Assembly: GCA_031216915.1 (NCBI GenBank)
Contig: CM062295.1
Span: 179,566,927 to 179,630,926, forward strand
From: Pictodentalium vernedei
Lineage: Eukaryota; Mollusca; Scaphopoda; Dentaliida; Dentaliidae
Direction: 5' to 3'
DNA length: 64,000 bases
Under the pieces are notes generated by a model that had not been told where the DNA came from, did no database searches, and worked only from the letters and a program-made list of their open reading frames with translations. This document shows positions 48,472 through 59,386 of this stretch, piece by piece. Position numbers and translations under genes: made by a program. The first letter of the stretch is position 1. Each line of letters opens with the position of its first letter.

Positions 48472-48659
48472 AGAATAATTAATGGCGCCAATTTCGGAAC
48501 GTCCTTGACACTGCGCATGCGCAGTGGGGGCGAAGTGTGGAGGGCCTTTCAGGACATGTTTTCTTTAGTTTTAGATGCAAATTTTGGGGATTGGGGGGCA
48601 AAATTTGTGTTTGGCCCTATATTTTAAGAGTTAGCACCAGCTATGTCTGGGTCATTGGT
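48472..48659 (-). repeat. Right inverted terminal repeat
   Basis: Reverse complement of 41797-41985 with one visible difference (ATTAATTATT versus ATTAATCATT). Ends GTCTGGGTCATTGGT. Confidence 0.92.
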
Positions 48660-48849
48660 ACAGTATAAAAATATACAAAAACGTGTGGAAAGACAAGAGT
48701 AATAGTACACAGTAAACCTGTATTAAAAGCTCCTTGGGAAGGCGATTAATCAGGCATTTGAAGACAGGTCATTGCTTAATTAGGGTGAATTTATAAGCAG
48801 GTTTGATTATACATGCCCTGGGCATTTAATAAGATACCATAAGAAATGT

Positions 48850-49495
48850 TTTCGCACTTTGCCATTTTGCCACCTTTCAAGGGACATATAACTGTGGAAT
48901 GGTAAATGCTATAATGGTTAAAATTAAACTTGTCCTACATTTCATGGTAGGTAGGAATACTGCAAAATTATAATACCGTACATCAAAGTGAACTAGAGTT
49001 AATATCTGGAAACCATTGATTTTAAGATTTTGTGACATTTCAAGGAGCAAAACTCTGGAATTGTATGTGGAATTGCATTTCATGGTAGGTGGTAATGTTG
49101 CAAAATTATAAGGATGTACATCAAAGCAAACTAGAGTTATCATCCGGAAACCTTTGACTTTACCATTTTGTGACTTTTCAAGGGGCACAACTCTGGAATG
49201 GTAAATGCCATAATAAAAATCGAGCTTCATCTGCATTTTATTGTAGGCAGTATTGCTGCAAAATTATAAGGTTTTACATCAAAGCAATCTTGAGTTATCA
49301 TCTGGAAACCATTGATTTTACCATTTTGCAACTTTTAAAGGGGCATAACTCTGGAAAGGTAAATGCCACAATAAGGAAAATCAAACATGAAGCATTTCAT
49401 GGTAAGTAGTAATGTTGCAAAATTCTAAGGTAGGTCATGTACGGATGGGCGGATGGAGGGACAGATGGACACTATATGCTCTTCTGAAAGCATAA
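48850..49495 (+). repeat. About 150-bp tandem repeat
   Basis: Four units with TTTTGCCA, CATTTCATGGTAGGTAG, TGCAAAATTATAA and AACCATTGATTTTA near 48863, 49020, 49170 and 49320, ending in GGATGGGCGGATGGAGGGAC. Confidence 0.75.
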
Positions 49496-49499
49496 AAAT

Positions 49500-50639
49500 A
49501 ACCTGCATCTTAGATCAACATAATAAAAATTGAAATTCTTTATACATTATGCGAGATAGAAAGAACAAAATTTGGGGGGGGGGGGGGGGGGGGTTACTTG
49601 CTAATTTTCATCATACTTGGTTAATAAGTCCAGCTGCAATCTTGAATTCATTTATTAATGACTAAAATGTTGCTTAGAAAAAGCATTAAAAACATATTCA
49701 ACCCCAAAACGTTAGGTCTGAAAACGTATTTACTAATTTTTAATTGAAAAGAGTGGGTGAAATGATGGTTTATGTTTTAGATGCATGATGTTAACCTATC
49801 TAATAAAGAGGTTAAAATTCCTCCAAATACTGTAAAATCCTTCCCTGAGAAAAGATGGTCTTTTCTACAAGATAATATTTTTTCAGTAGATAAAAAGTCA
49901 ATAAAATTGATAACTAATGAAAAAAAGTCAGGGGTGAGGGGAAGAGATACATCCTCTTACTGCTTCCTTATTGTTTTAATGGTATAATGATATTATATTA
50001 AATGATTAGATCAGTCTCAATACTTTGCATTTAGCTTGCCAGATTCAGTTCTAGAAATCAATATGTCGACTGTACTGACAAGTATTGGATGCTCAAGTAA
50101 GTTTAAAGAGAGTTGAATAGTTGGACAGCCACAAAAGACAGAGCGATGAATTTCTAATCAACAGACAGGAGGATGGATGAATGAGCACATGGCTTAAGAA
50201 ATGGACAAATTGACAAACACAAGGAATCATTAACTCTCAAGCAGGAGACACAGGATTCACTGAACTAAGGAGATGTTTAATTAAGGACTTTCAAGGACCC
50301 TTTCAAGGGCCTTTCAGACAATTTTGAAGACCATTCAAAGTTGTACACAAAGATGTGAATAAGACTTAATTTGGATATAAGTTAACACTTAGAAGCCTTC
50401 AGTCAAGTCTAGTCACCTTTAATGCAGGACAGGAGGAAGTCATGAAGACATCTGAACAATAATAAACAAGAAAATTTGTTTAACCTGAGCAGTTGTTTCA
50501 GTCAGATGTTGTCTGCCTATTCAGACAGATGACACTTAACTAAAAATAACTGCTATGCCACAAGTCTTGATACCTTTTAATGTTCATCAAATTCTCTCTT
50601 ACTTCCCAGACTTCTACTAGTTAAAACTGTGAAGAATCT
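49500..50639. other. Unassigned intron; poly-G at 49573-49592
   Basis: A run of about 20 G; otherwise AT-rich without a recognised feature. Confidence 0.5.
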
Positions 50640-50890
50640 TTAACCCTTTACCCAACGTAACGGCCAAAACCAGCCAGCGCTATTCTCAAAAATCGCCAAT
50701 TAATTTTCATTATATTTTCATTTTTTGTCTCTAAAACATAGGTTATGACCCCTCATTGGAACGAGCTCGTCGAGCTCGTTCCAATGAGGGGTCATAACCT
50801 ATGTTTTTGAGACAAAAAATGAAAAAAATTAGTTATTCAAGAACTTATTTTGCAAGTGTCGTCTGCTTTTCATGTTAGGTAAAGGGTTAA
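50640..50890. mobile_element. piggyBac-type TTAA MITE, copy 3 (intact)
   Basis: TTAACCCTTTACCCAACG at the left and, from the right, TTAACCCTTTACCTAACATG. Central perfect palindrome of about 80 bases, ATAGGTTATGACCCCTCATT ... around GAGCTCGTCGAGCTC. TTAA plus CCC ends are the piggyBac pattern. The reference empty site for the insertion at 55604. Confidence 0.85.
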
Positions 50891-51037
50891 AACTAATGAC
50901 TTACATGGAGAATGCATACATTTCAAGCACTTTCAATGCCTTGGAAATCCATTTTTCATTTCAAGGACTTTCAAGGTTTTTGAGTACCAAAAAAATTAAC
51001 CTGGGGTACAAGATCCCTGTCATTTCCAAATTCTCAC

Positions 51038-51224
51038 CTTGCTCTGTACGTTTCTCTATTTCTTCATAACTTCCAACAGCAACTTTTTTCAACCCTTCCA
51101 CATAAAACATTCCAAGCTTGGGGTTTTGTCTCACTTGTAAACCTCCTTTGGGATTATCCTTCGATAACAAATCTCTAACCTGTTCATTGTATATTTCCAA
51201 CATGGAAAATGTAACTTCATACCG
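51038..51224 (-). CDS. KIF28-like: Kinesin motor exon ([14 protein letters not shown])
   Basis: Exon of 187 bases between GTATTGCAG and GTGAGA, reading 62 codons plus one base. It contains the strongly conserved kinesin core motif [14 protein letters not shown], then [14 protein letters not shown] and FYVEGL, and ends EKRTEQG at the start of helix alpha-3 before switch I. The PKGGL-VR-x-P...FYVEGL wording favours the KIF28/KLP-6 branch over KIF5-type kinesins. Upstream intron 8.0 kb, downstream intron 9.7 kb; both are full of transposons. Confidence 0.96.
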
Positions 51225-51289
51225 CTGCAATACAAAAATGATGGGAGTTAATTTCTCATTCCAATTATTTTTCCCATTTTTTGTTTGAA

Positions 51290-53165
51290 AGGAGACTCCG
51301 TTACATTAGTGATTTAGTAATAATCCACTCTCCATGTACAGGAAACCTGATTATGAGATAAGAGTTTGTGGAGGTTCCACATCCAAAACTACTTTGATTC
51401 CATTTCTGGAATATTTTGCTTTTTCCACTGATTTGCCCATGAAAATGCTTTGACAATGAATATATACACAGAATGACATCTGCGTGTGAATGAGTTGATC
51501 GATATGCGAACCTTCATTTTAATGGTGTGCGATCACTCTCACGCACCATCGCTCACTCAATTACAATTTGCGACAAACGATCAATTGTGTGCGTGGAAAA
51601 ACTAAAAGCAGTTACTTTTTAAGTTTACGTCAACAATGTAAGAGTTACAGAAGCTGAATCTGTGAACACTAGGGTTGCCGTGACTATATGATTAATCAGC
51701 TAACCATCGGAAGGTGCTATAGTCAGCTATATTTTTCATAGTCAACTATTATTTTTTAGTCATATTCATCATGCCACTGAATGATAATATTGGTCTGCGA
51801 GGGTCATGTAAGGTTTCTTGGTACATATTATCCTTCATATTCATTGTTTATATCATGAAAATAGGCAGTAATTTTGACTTTACCCTCGCATATTATCTCA
51901 TTAAATGGACGTTGTTATAACTAAACACTGCTCTTGATCAAGTTATTATGAACAAATTGTTGATAAGCCATGTTAATTGTAGCCATTTTATTTTTTAAAT
52001 CCAATAAATTGAATATCGAATTGCAATTTATTGACACTAAATTATTACTGAATGAACTTCCATACTTTGAAGTGTTAGCATCACGTAACACAAAGTTGAT
52101 GTGAGGAGTTCCCTGTAAACCCTAGTTTTTAGAAGATCCGATTGGCTTGAACAAACACCTCGTGCAAAATTCCTGGCAATTTTCATCAAGCAACAGTTTC
52201 TAGATCCCCAAAATTACCAAAATGAAAACTTCAGAATCCAGACAGTGCTTTGATTTTCACTCGTGTTGTCAGGATTTTTAACTGCATTTACCTGTACCTC
52301 TCTAAATATTCCACTGTATATTATGCTTAAAAGTTAGAAATTTGGTGGTAACAAATTGTTGTGTTTGTATCATTAAACTGATTTGCACTTTATTCCAGTG
52401 CTTTATATTATTATTTCATAACTGACAAAAAGTCAATATGCACTTAGAGGCAGTTCCCAAATTGGCCAATGAAAACACGCACCTTGGGGCCATTTTGAAC
52501 ATGTGATGTATAGCATGCCTGGATTTTTTTAAAATGAAAGTCTGGGTATGGCACAAGTGCTATATTAACCCATTTACACGCATGTGTCATTCTGTGTTTA
52601 TTACATGCCTTCATGTCTATAAAAGAAATTATTAGAACACTCAGCAATTCATTTGACAACTCATCCCCTGAGTTCCAATGTGTTCTATGTGCCAGTAGGC
52701 ACAAAGTATACATTGGAACTCAGGTGACGAACTACCAACAAAAAGAACACATTTTATCACCAACCAAATTTCTGAAGGGATCCCATATTACTATTTTTAG
52801 CTATTGCTAGCGATTCAGATTATAATTGTGGTGCATGATCTGCAGAAAATTTGAGTGAAATTTCGCTTCTATTTAAAAATAGTCCATCAACGATTTCCAT
52901 TTGGCACATATGTGTGGAATGGATTTTCATTTTCCGCATGGTATAGTTATGTTGCTGTGGATGGGGATTTCATAGAACAAGCGTGTAATAAAAAATGTTA
53001 GTGAAGACTGATAATATTTATAGTTGAAAGAAGCTACAGCATCTACAACTTGAAGGGAAATAAGTTTCTATTCAATATTCGATTCAATCAAAATCCTTTG
53101 GCTAATTAGATTGGGAATTCAATTTTAGATTCAAAGGACCTTAATATTTTTTGTTTCCATTAAAT
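51290..53165 (+). repeat. Dispersed repeat, copy 2 (expanded)
   Basis: Its ends match 33808-34110, but about 1.5 kb of other sequence lies between about 51480 and 53005. Inside is AGGGTTGCCGTGACTATATG, similar to AGGGTTGTTGCAATTATTTG at 62907. Confidence 0.5.
52676..52724. repeat. Hairpin, copy 2 of 118-177
   Basis: CCCTGAGTTCCAATGTGTTC, loop AGTA and an imperfect right arm. Confidence 0.8.
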
Positions 53166-53540
53166 ATACAATGGTAATAAAAAGTGATGGAAATCTGATG
53201 CAGACAATTTTTTGGAGCTCACTCAATTTTCATCCCACGTAAGTGTATTTTTGCATGGCTAGTTTCAGTTGTTTTCGACATCTCAGATGCTCTGACACCC
53301 CCCCTTTGAAAAGGGTAAAACAAAAGCAAAAACAGAAGTGGAAAGCCTGCCTCTGATCTTGAACTCTCAAAAATGTAAATTTACTATGTCATATCAGTCT
53401 GGTGTGAGTCAGGCTGTCAAGCATTCCTGTTGGACCATCAAAAAATGTCAGTGCCCTCCAAAATTATGTTATTAATTGTTATATTACCTATATTCTGCAT
53501 ACAGCAGAATCTGTTCTCTCAAGTATAACTGTTTGGATTT

Positions 53541-53650
53541 TTATAAACCCCACTACCCCAGTATGGGCAGATTGAGGAAGAAGTCCTGCCTGGAATCCAG
53601 GCAGAACTTCTTGCTCAATCAGCACAAACTGCGGTAGAGGGGTTAGTATA
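53541..53650. repeat. Inverted repeat
   Basis: Left arm ATAAACCCCACTACCCC...AAGTCCTGCCTGG, centre AAT, imperfect right arm ending GTAGAGGGGTTAG. Confidence 0.75.
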
Positions 53651-53814
53651 AAACAAACATGGGTTCAACAGCAGTAGATTGACAATGATTGGTTTGAAAG
53701 CACTCCACAGAGAACACACACCATTTACTGGGCATTGAGAGGATGTGTGTGAACTGAAACACTAAAATTTAGTTCAGGAGAGCAATTTGCTCGCCTAATT
53801 GAAGCTCCCGCAAG

Positions 53815-53990
53815 AGTAATTGTTTGCCACCCTAGAGGATATCTAATGTTATTGAGTGAATACCGCAAATTATCTGCTGAATGACCAAGACAAATGTTTA
53901 TTTTTCGTGAATGGCACACTATGAACAAAAAATAAACATTTGTTGTGGTCACGTATTAGATAATGTTTGGTATTCACTCAAAAACACTAG
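53815..53990. repeat. Nested inverted repeat
   Basis: Outer ATCTAATGTTATTGAGTGAA / GGTATTCACTCAAAAACACT and inner GACCAAGACAAATGTTTATT / AATAAACATTTGTTGTGGTC. Confidence 0.7.
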
Positions 53991-55355
53991 ATTTTATTTT
54001 TATTAAATGCATTTCAGAAGAAGCTGGTAGTTTTCAGTGATAAATTGGTAGTATTCACCTTGATTGGACTTCAATCAAAGCACAAAAACCCACAGCTGAT
54101 TGTTGCCCTTTTCTGGATTAATAGGCCAGCATGATAAAATAAAAGATTATACCAATTTAGCACTTTCCAAGCACATTGCCGACAGACGTGGGCAGTGAAA
54201 TGACAATAAGGGAAATTTTGATACTGGTCTACTACTGTTGAGGACTCCAACTCTTGGCGTCGGTCCATAGGGGTCTTTCTCTGAGAGAACTCCACGGAGT
54301 GGCATCGGGATTTGGAGTTGTCAATGAGGGAGAAGTAGTTACTATGGACCCATTTCTGCAGGTACTGTATACGACTGGACAAATTCTCGTCTCTTAACTC
54401 AATTCCCGTCTCTTAACTCAATTCCCGTCTCTTAACTCAATTGTGTTAGTTACACTAGCCACCGGAGAACAAGACCAAGTACAGATGAACGGTTGTTAGA
54501 CAGTCCGATTCCAAAGTTGCATAATATAATCCCCGGGAGACGACAGGTAGACAGCCAATCTGGCTGAGTCATCCCCCTGCGGTATACAGGTTTATTCGAT
54601 TATTTTTGTTCTAAAATTATGTATGTATATTTTTGTTCTATAATGATGCATGTATAATTTTTTGTTTTTAGTTGTATACTGCTAAATAAAGATTTATTCA
54701 TTTATGGTTCCCATATACTTCCAAGGTTATATCTCATAGATGTTAACTTCCAAGGTTATTTCTCATAGATGGTTCCATATACTTCCAAAGTTAAATCTCA
54801 TAGATGTATCAAATTTTAACATATAATATAATATATTAAATATAAAAAAAAAAGGTCGCCCAACGAAACGTCCTCCGAAAAGAAGTGTGCAATTTGAGGT
54901 ACTTGACAAAAAATGAATTTCTGAAGTCAAAAAAGGGACATAAGTTTGAAAAAGAATGTTGGACCAAACCCCGATTTGATCTTGACCTGTATTTTATGTT
55001 GCTACAACTACATACCAAATTTTATCTGATTTGGTCAACAACTACTAAAGTTATCGGGAAACCAAAAAAATTGTATTTTTGATGTCAAAAAGGGGCATAA
55101 CCCTGGTAAAAATGTCGGACCAAACCCCAATTTGAACTTGACCTGTAGTTTTTGTTGATATGCCTACATACCAAATTTCATTTGATGTGGCCAACTATAA
55201 CTAAACTTATTAATGGGAAACCAAAGTATGATGGATGTACAGACGTATAGATGGAGAGGTGTACAGATGATTGATACATTGTGTCGATTTGTCGTTGTGG
55301 GGTTATTTCATTTGTTGAACCTTCTGCAGTATTAACATATTTCATCATTTATAAA
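53991..55355. other. Unassigned; short repeats
   Basis: Three copies of TCCCGTCTCTTAACTCAAT-like 20-mers at 54383-54442; three copies of ATACTTCCAAGGTTAT...TCTCATAGATG at 54715-54810; two units of a 160-bp repeat with GGACCAAACCCCGATTTGA at about 54960 and 55118. No gene is supported. Confidence 0.55.
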
Positions 55356-55360
55356 TAAAG

Positions 55361-55517
55361 AGTAATCACTCAACTGGACTGGTTACATGAAATAATTCAT
55401 GAGAGGAAAGGGACATTGAACAAACACGAGTGCGCGAATGTGAACAAGTGTTTTACAATATAGTTGCCTCGCCTCGAATGAATTATTTCACGTAACCATT
55501 CCAGTCAAGCGATTACT
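55361..55517. repeat. Inverted repeat
   Basis: Arms of about 39 bases: AGTAATCACTCAACTGGACT...AATTCAT and ATGAATTATTTCACGTAACC...GATTACT. Confidence 0.82.
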
Positions 55518-55603
55518 ATGTTTATTACTTTTCATTATTAACGATAATTATATTATTTAACCCTTTACCTAACGTAATGGCCAAATCCGGCCAGGGTTAT
55601 TCT

Positions 55604-58600
55604 AAATGAAAGTGTCAATGACACTGTAGCTTAACTTGTGTGTTGTGTTTGATGAAAAGGATAATGTTCAATGTTTATGAAAGGATTATGAAATAAGACA
55701 AGAATTGTGATAATTGGGAATATGTTCATTTCTGTTCCCTGTATGCTATGTTTATGATAAAAATAATATGAGGTGTACACTGTACTAAAGATCTGAGGGG
55801 TGGGTTAATATGACCTCACAGTTAATATATGTGGCCCTCACAGTTAACATATGTCAACAAAATTACAATGAAATTATTCCAAAATGAGTCATCCTATCAA
55901 GTTACATTAAAATCCCTTCATAAATATGGCCTGTAGACTGTGCTAAAGGTTTTCGGGCTTCGGGCCCCTGTAGCCGTCAGTTTCCCAATTGCGTCCAAAG
56001 GGGACGTTCTCATCTAGGCATTATATGGAGTCAACCTAACAAGTTACAGTGAAATCCTTCCATAAATACGACCTACAGACATGCTAAAGGTTTTTGGGCT
56101 CGGGCAGCCATCAAGGCTGAATGATCGTGACCAAAAGGGGACGTTCTCATCTGGACACTATTTGGAGTCATCCTACCAAGCTACAATAAAATCCCTTCAT
56201 AATTATGACCTGTAGACTGTTCTAAAGGTTTTCGGGCTTTGGGCCCCTGAAGCCGTCACAGTTGCCCACTCGTGTCCAAAAGGGGACGTTCTCATCTAGA
56301 CATTATATGAAGTCAACCTACCAAGTTACAATGAAATCCCTTCATAAATATGACCTTAGACTGTGCTAACGTTTTTCGGGCTTCGGGCTTGGGCAGCCAT
56401 CATGGTTGAATGATCGCAACCAAAGGGGACAATCTCATCTGGGCATCATCTGCAGTGATCCTGCGAAGTTACAATGAAATCCCTTCATAAATATGACCTG
56501 TAGACTGTGTTCAAGGTTTTCGGGCTTCGGGCACCTGTAGCCATCACAGTTGACCAATCACGACCAAAAGGGGATGTCATCATCTAGGCATTATATGGAG
56601 TCAACCTAACAATGTTACAATGAAATCCTTCTATAAATATAAACTTTTGCCTATGCTAAAGGTTTTTGGGCTCGGGCACCCATCAAGGCTGAATGATCAC
56701 GGCCAAAATGGGACGTTCTCATCTTGACCTTATTTGGAGTCAACCTACCAAGTTACAATGAAATCCCTTCATAAATATGACCTGTAGACAGTGCTAAAGG
56801 TTTTTGGGCTTCGGGCACCCTCAGCCGTCAAAGTTGCCCAAACATGTCCAAAAGGGGACGTTCTCATTTAGGCATTATATGGAGTCAACCTACCAAGTTA
56901 CAATGAAATCCCTTCACAAATATGACTTGTAGACTGTGCTTAAGGTTTTCGGGCTTCAGGTTCGGGCAGCCATCATGGTTGAATAATCGCAACCAAAGGG
57001 GACAATCTCATCTGGGCATCATCTGGAATGATCCTGTGAAGTTACAATGAAATCCCTTCATAAATATGGCCTGTAGACTGTGCTCAAGGTTTTGGGGCTT
57101 CGGGCACTTGTAGCCAACACAGCTGACCAATTACGACCAAAAGGGGATGTCATCATCTAGGCATTATATGAGTCAACCTAATAGGTTACAATGAAATCCT
57201 TCCATAAATATGACCTTTTACCTATGCTAAAGGTTTTTGGGCTCGGGCACCCATCAAGGCTGAATGATCGCAATCAAAAGGGGCCGTTCTCATCTAGACA
57301 TTATTTGGAGTCATCCTATCAAGTTACAATGAAATCCCCTCATAAATATGACCTGTAGACTGGGCTAAAGGTTTTTGGGCTTTGGGCACCTTTAGCCATC
57401 ACAGTTGCCCAATCATGTCCAAAAGGGGACGTTCTCATCTAGACATTATATGAAGTTAACCTACCAAGTTACAATGAAATCCCTTCATAAATATGACCTG
57501 TAGACTGTGCTAAAGGTTTTCGGGCTTCGGGCTCGGGCAGCCATCATGGGTGAATGATCGTACGTTCTCATCTAGACATTATATGAAGTTAACCTACCAA
57601 GTTACAATGAAATCCCTTCATAAATATGACCTGTAGACTGTGCTAAAGGTTTTCAGGCTTCGGGCTTGGGCAGCCATCATGGGTGAATGATCGCAACCAT
57701 AGGGGACAATCTCATCTGAGCATCATCTGGAGTGATCCTAAGAAGTTACAATGAAATCCCTTCATAAATATGACCTGTAGACTGTGCTCAAGGTTTTCGG
57801 GCTTCGGGCACCTGTAGCCATCACAACTGGCCAATCACGACCGAAAGGGGATGTCATCATCTAGGCATTATATGGAGTCAACCTAACAGGTTACAATGAA
57901 ATCCTTCCATAAATATGACCTTTTGCCTATGCTAAAGGTTTTTGGGCTCGGGCACCCATCAAGGCTGCATGATCGCGATCAAAATGGGACGTTCTCATCT
58001 AGACATTATTTGGAGTCATCCTGCCAAGTTACAATGAAATCATTTCATAAATATGACCTCTAGACTGTGCTAAAGGTTTTCGGGCTTTGGGCTCCTGTAG
58101 CTGTCACAGTTGCCCAATCACGTCCAAAGGGGGACTTTCTCATCTAGACATTGTATGAAGTCAACCCACCAAGTTACAATGAAATTCCTCAATAAATATG
58201 ACCTGTAGACTGTGCTAAAGGTTTTCGGGTTTTGGGCTCGGGCAGTCGTCGCGGTTGGCAGATCATGTCCAAATGGGGAAATTCGCATCTAGACATCATA
58301 AGGAGTCATCCTACCAAGTTACAATGAAATCCCTCCACATTAAACATGACCTGCAGACTGTGCTAAAAGTTTTTGGGTTTCGGGCTTGGGCAGCCATCAC
58401 GGTTGATAGATCATGCCCAAAAGGGGACGTTCTCGTCTAGGCACTATACAGAGGCATCCTACCAAGTTACAATGAAATCCCTTCATAAATACGACCTGTA
58501 GACTGTGCTAATGGTTTTCGGGTTTTGGGATCGGGCAGCCATACCGGTTGCCCGATCGCGACCAAAAGGGGACGTTCTCATCTAGACATGACCCCAAACC

Positions 58601-58752
58601 TGCATATGAAATTTCGTGACGATCAGACAAGAACTGCGGGGTGTAGCCCGTGCTAAAGGAAATGTGAACAGACGTCACAGACTCACAGACTCACAGACTC
58701 CCGCACGCGTGATGACAATAGCTTATCTTGACTATGTCAAGTTAAGCTAAAA
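55604..58752 (+). mobile_element. Satellite-carrying element with 142-bp units (copy c)
   Basis: The left end is AATGAAAGTGTCAATGACAC then TGTAGCTTAACTTG. About 19 units of about 142 bases occupy 55870-58610. The 3' end is GGGTGTAGCCCGTGCTAAAG, three copies of ACAGACTC, GATGACAATAGC, hairpin CTTGACTATGTCAAG, TTAAGCTAAAAA. It is inserted in a MITE with no evident target duplication. No coding capacity. Confidence 0.88.
55870..58610 (+). repeat. 142-bp satellite array with four-unit higher-order period
   Basis: Unit marks: GTTACAATGAAATCCCTTCA, ATGACCTGTAGACTGTGCTA and AAGGGGACGTTCTCATCT. A variant unit with AAATCCTTCCATAAATA and CCCATCAAGGCTGAATGATC recurs at about 56052, 56626, 57192 and 57899, so units are arranged in sets of four (about 570 bases), with one extra duplicated unit near 57430-57600. 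Confidence 0.85.
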
Positions 58753-58930
58753 ATCGCCAATTTTTTTGTTTCTAAAACATAGGTTATGACCCCTCATTGG
58801 AACAAGCTCATCAAGCTCATTCCAATGAGGGGTCATAACCTATGTTTTTGAGACAGAAAATGAAAAAATTAGTTATTCAAGAATTTTTCTTTGCAAGTGT
58901 CGTCTGCTTTTCATGTTAGGTAAAGGGTTA

Positions 58931-59252
58931 AAAAAAACAAAACAATGAAGTCCCCATTACACCCTCGGCAAAGCATCCTCGTTTGCGTGCATGGATACAT
59001 GACCCAATTGTTGCTTGCATAATTCACTTGTTAAGTTATCGTTTAGAATCAAATCGGGAAATCCCAGTAAATCACACTTTGGAAAGTAACAAACAACAAT
59101 GATACTGATACACAGAAATGATTTGTAATGTACTCAATACAGTGAACGTGAAAATTTCTATATCTTCACTGCAGGGAAATGATTATTATTTTTCTGGGAC
59201 GTTTTCTATAATGTATAAGTGAACTTATAAAAAAAAAATCTAGATTTCATAC
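58931..59252. other. Intron sequence next to motor exon
   Basis: Nothing recognised before the 59253-59319 exon. Confidence 0.5.
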
Positions 59253-59319
59253 CTTATTTGCCTCGGCATTTGCATTCATTGTTTTGAAGAGTTCGTTACA
59301 TGTGATAGGAACAATACCC
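59253..59319 (-). CDS. KIF28-like: Kinesin motor exon (GIVPITCNELF)
   Basis: Exon of 67 bases bounded by TTTTGCAG and GTATGA. It starts with one base completing a codon, then 22 codons reading GIVPITCNELFKTM and ANAEANK. This is the helix alpha-2 region directly after the P-loop in kinesin-3 motors, where the family has (N)KGIVP-x-x-CEELF. It ends in phase 0 and joins the next exon at [15 protein letters not shown]. The preceding exon should carry the ATP-binding P-loop but was not found in the 4.6 kb upstream. Confidence 0.9.
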
Positions 59320-59386
59320 CTGCAAAATTTAGAAACCAATTAATTGATAGCAAGTGACAACCAAGAAAAAGCTGAAATAAAAACAA

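Larger units (their letters stand above)
41797..48659 (-). mobile_element. DIRS-like tyrosine-recombinase retrotransposon, decayed
   Basis: Minus-oriented order: gag-like region (47.1-45.4 kb), RNase H remnant (44.6-44.2 kb), connection, tyrosine recombinase remnant (43.76-42.78 kb). Bounded by inverted repeats at 41797-41985 and 48472-48659, as DIRS elements have inverted and not direct terminal repeats. No target duplication is seen, as expected for this class. The reverse transcriptase core is not recognised and the gag region is duplicated, so the copy is dead and rearranged. It sits in the 9.7-kb kinesin intron. Base composition is visibly more GC/CpG-rich than the surroundings (45.4-47.3 kb). 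Confidence 0.85.
55557..58930. mobile_element. piggyBac-type TTAA MITE, copy 4, split by insertion
   Basis: Left 47 bases (TTAACCCTTTACCTAACGTA...) and right 180 bases (AAATCGCC..., palindrome, GGTAAAGGGTTAA) match copy 3 at 50640-50890; about 3.15 kb of satellite carrier separates them. Confidence 0.9.

Noticed and set aside
54071-54382. 103-codon minus-strand ORF as a zinc-finger or transposase gene
   Set aside because: Cys/His spacing does not fit a known finger and the plus-strand reading is no better; could be an old element fragment but nothing supports a name.
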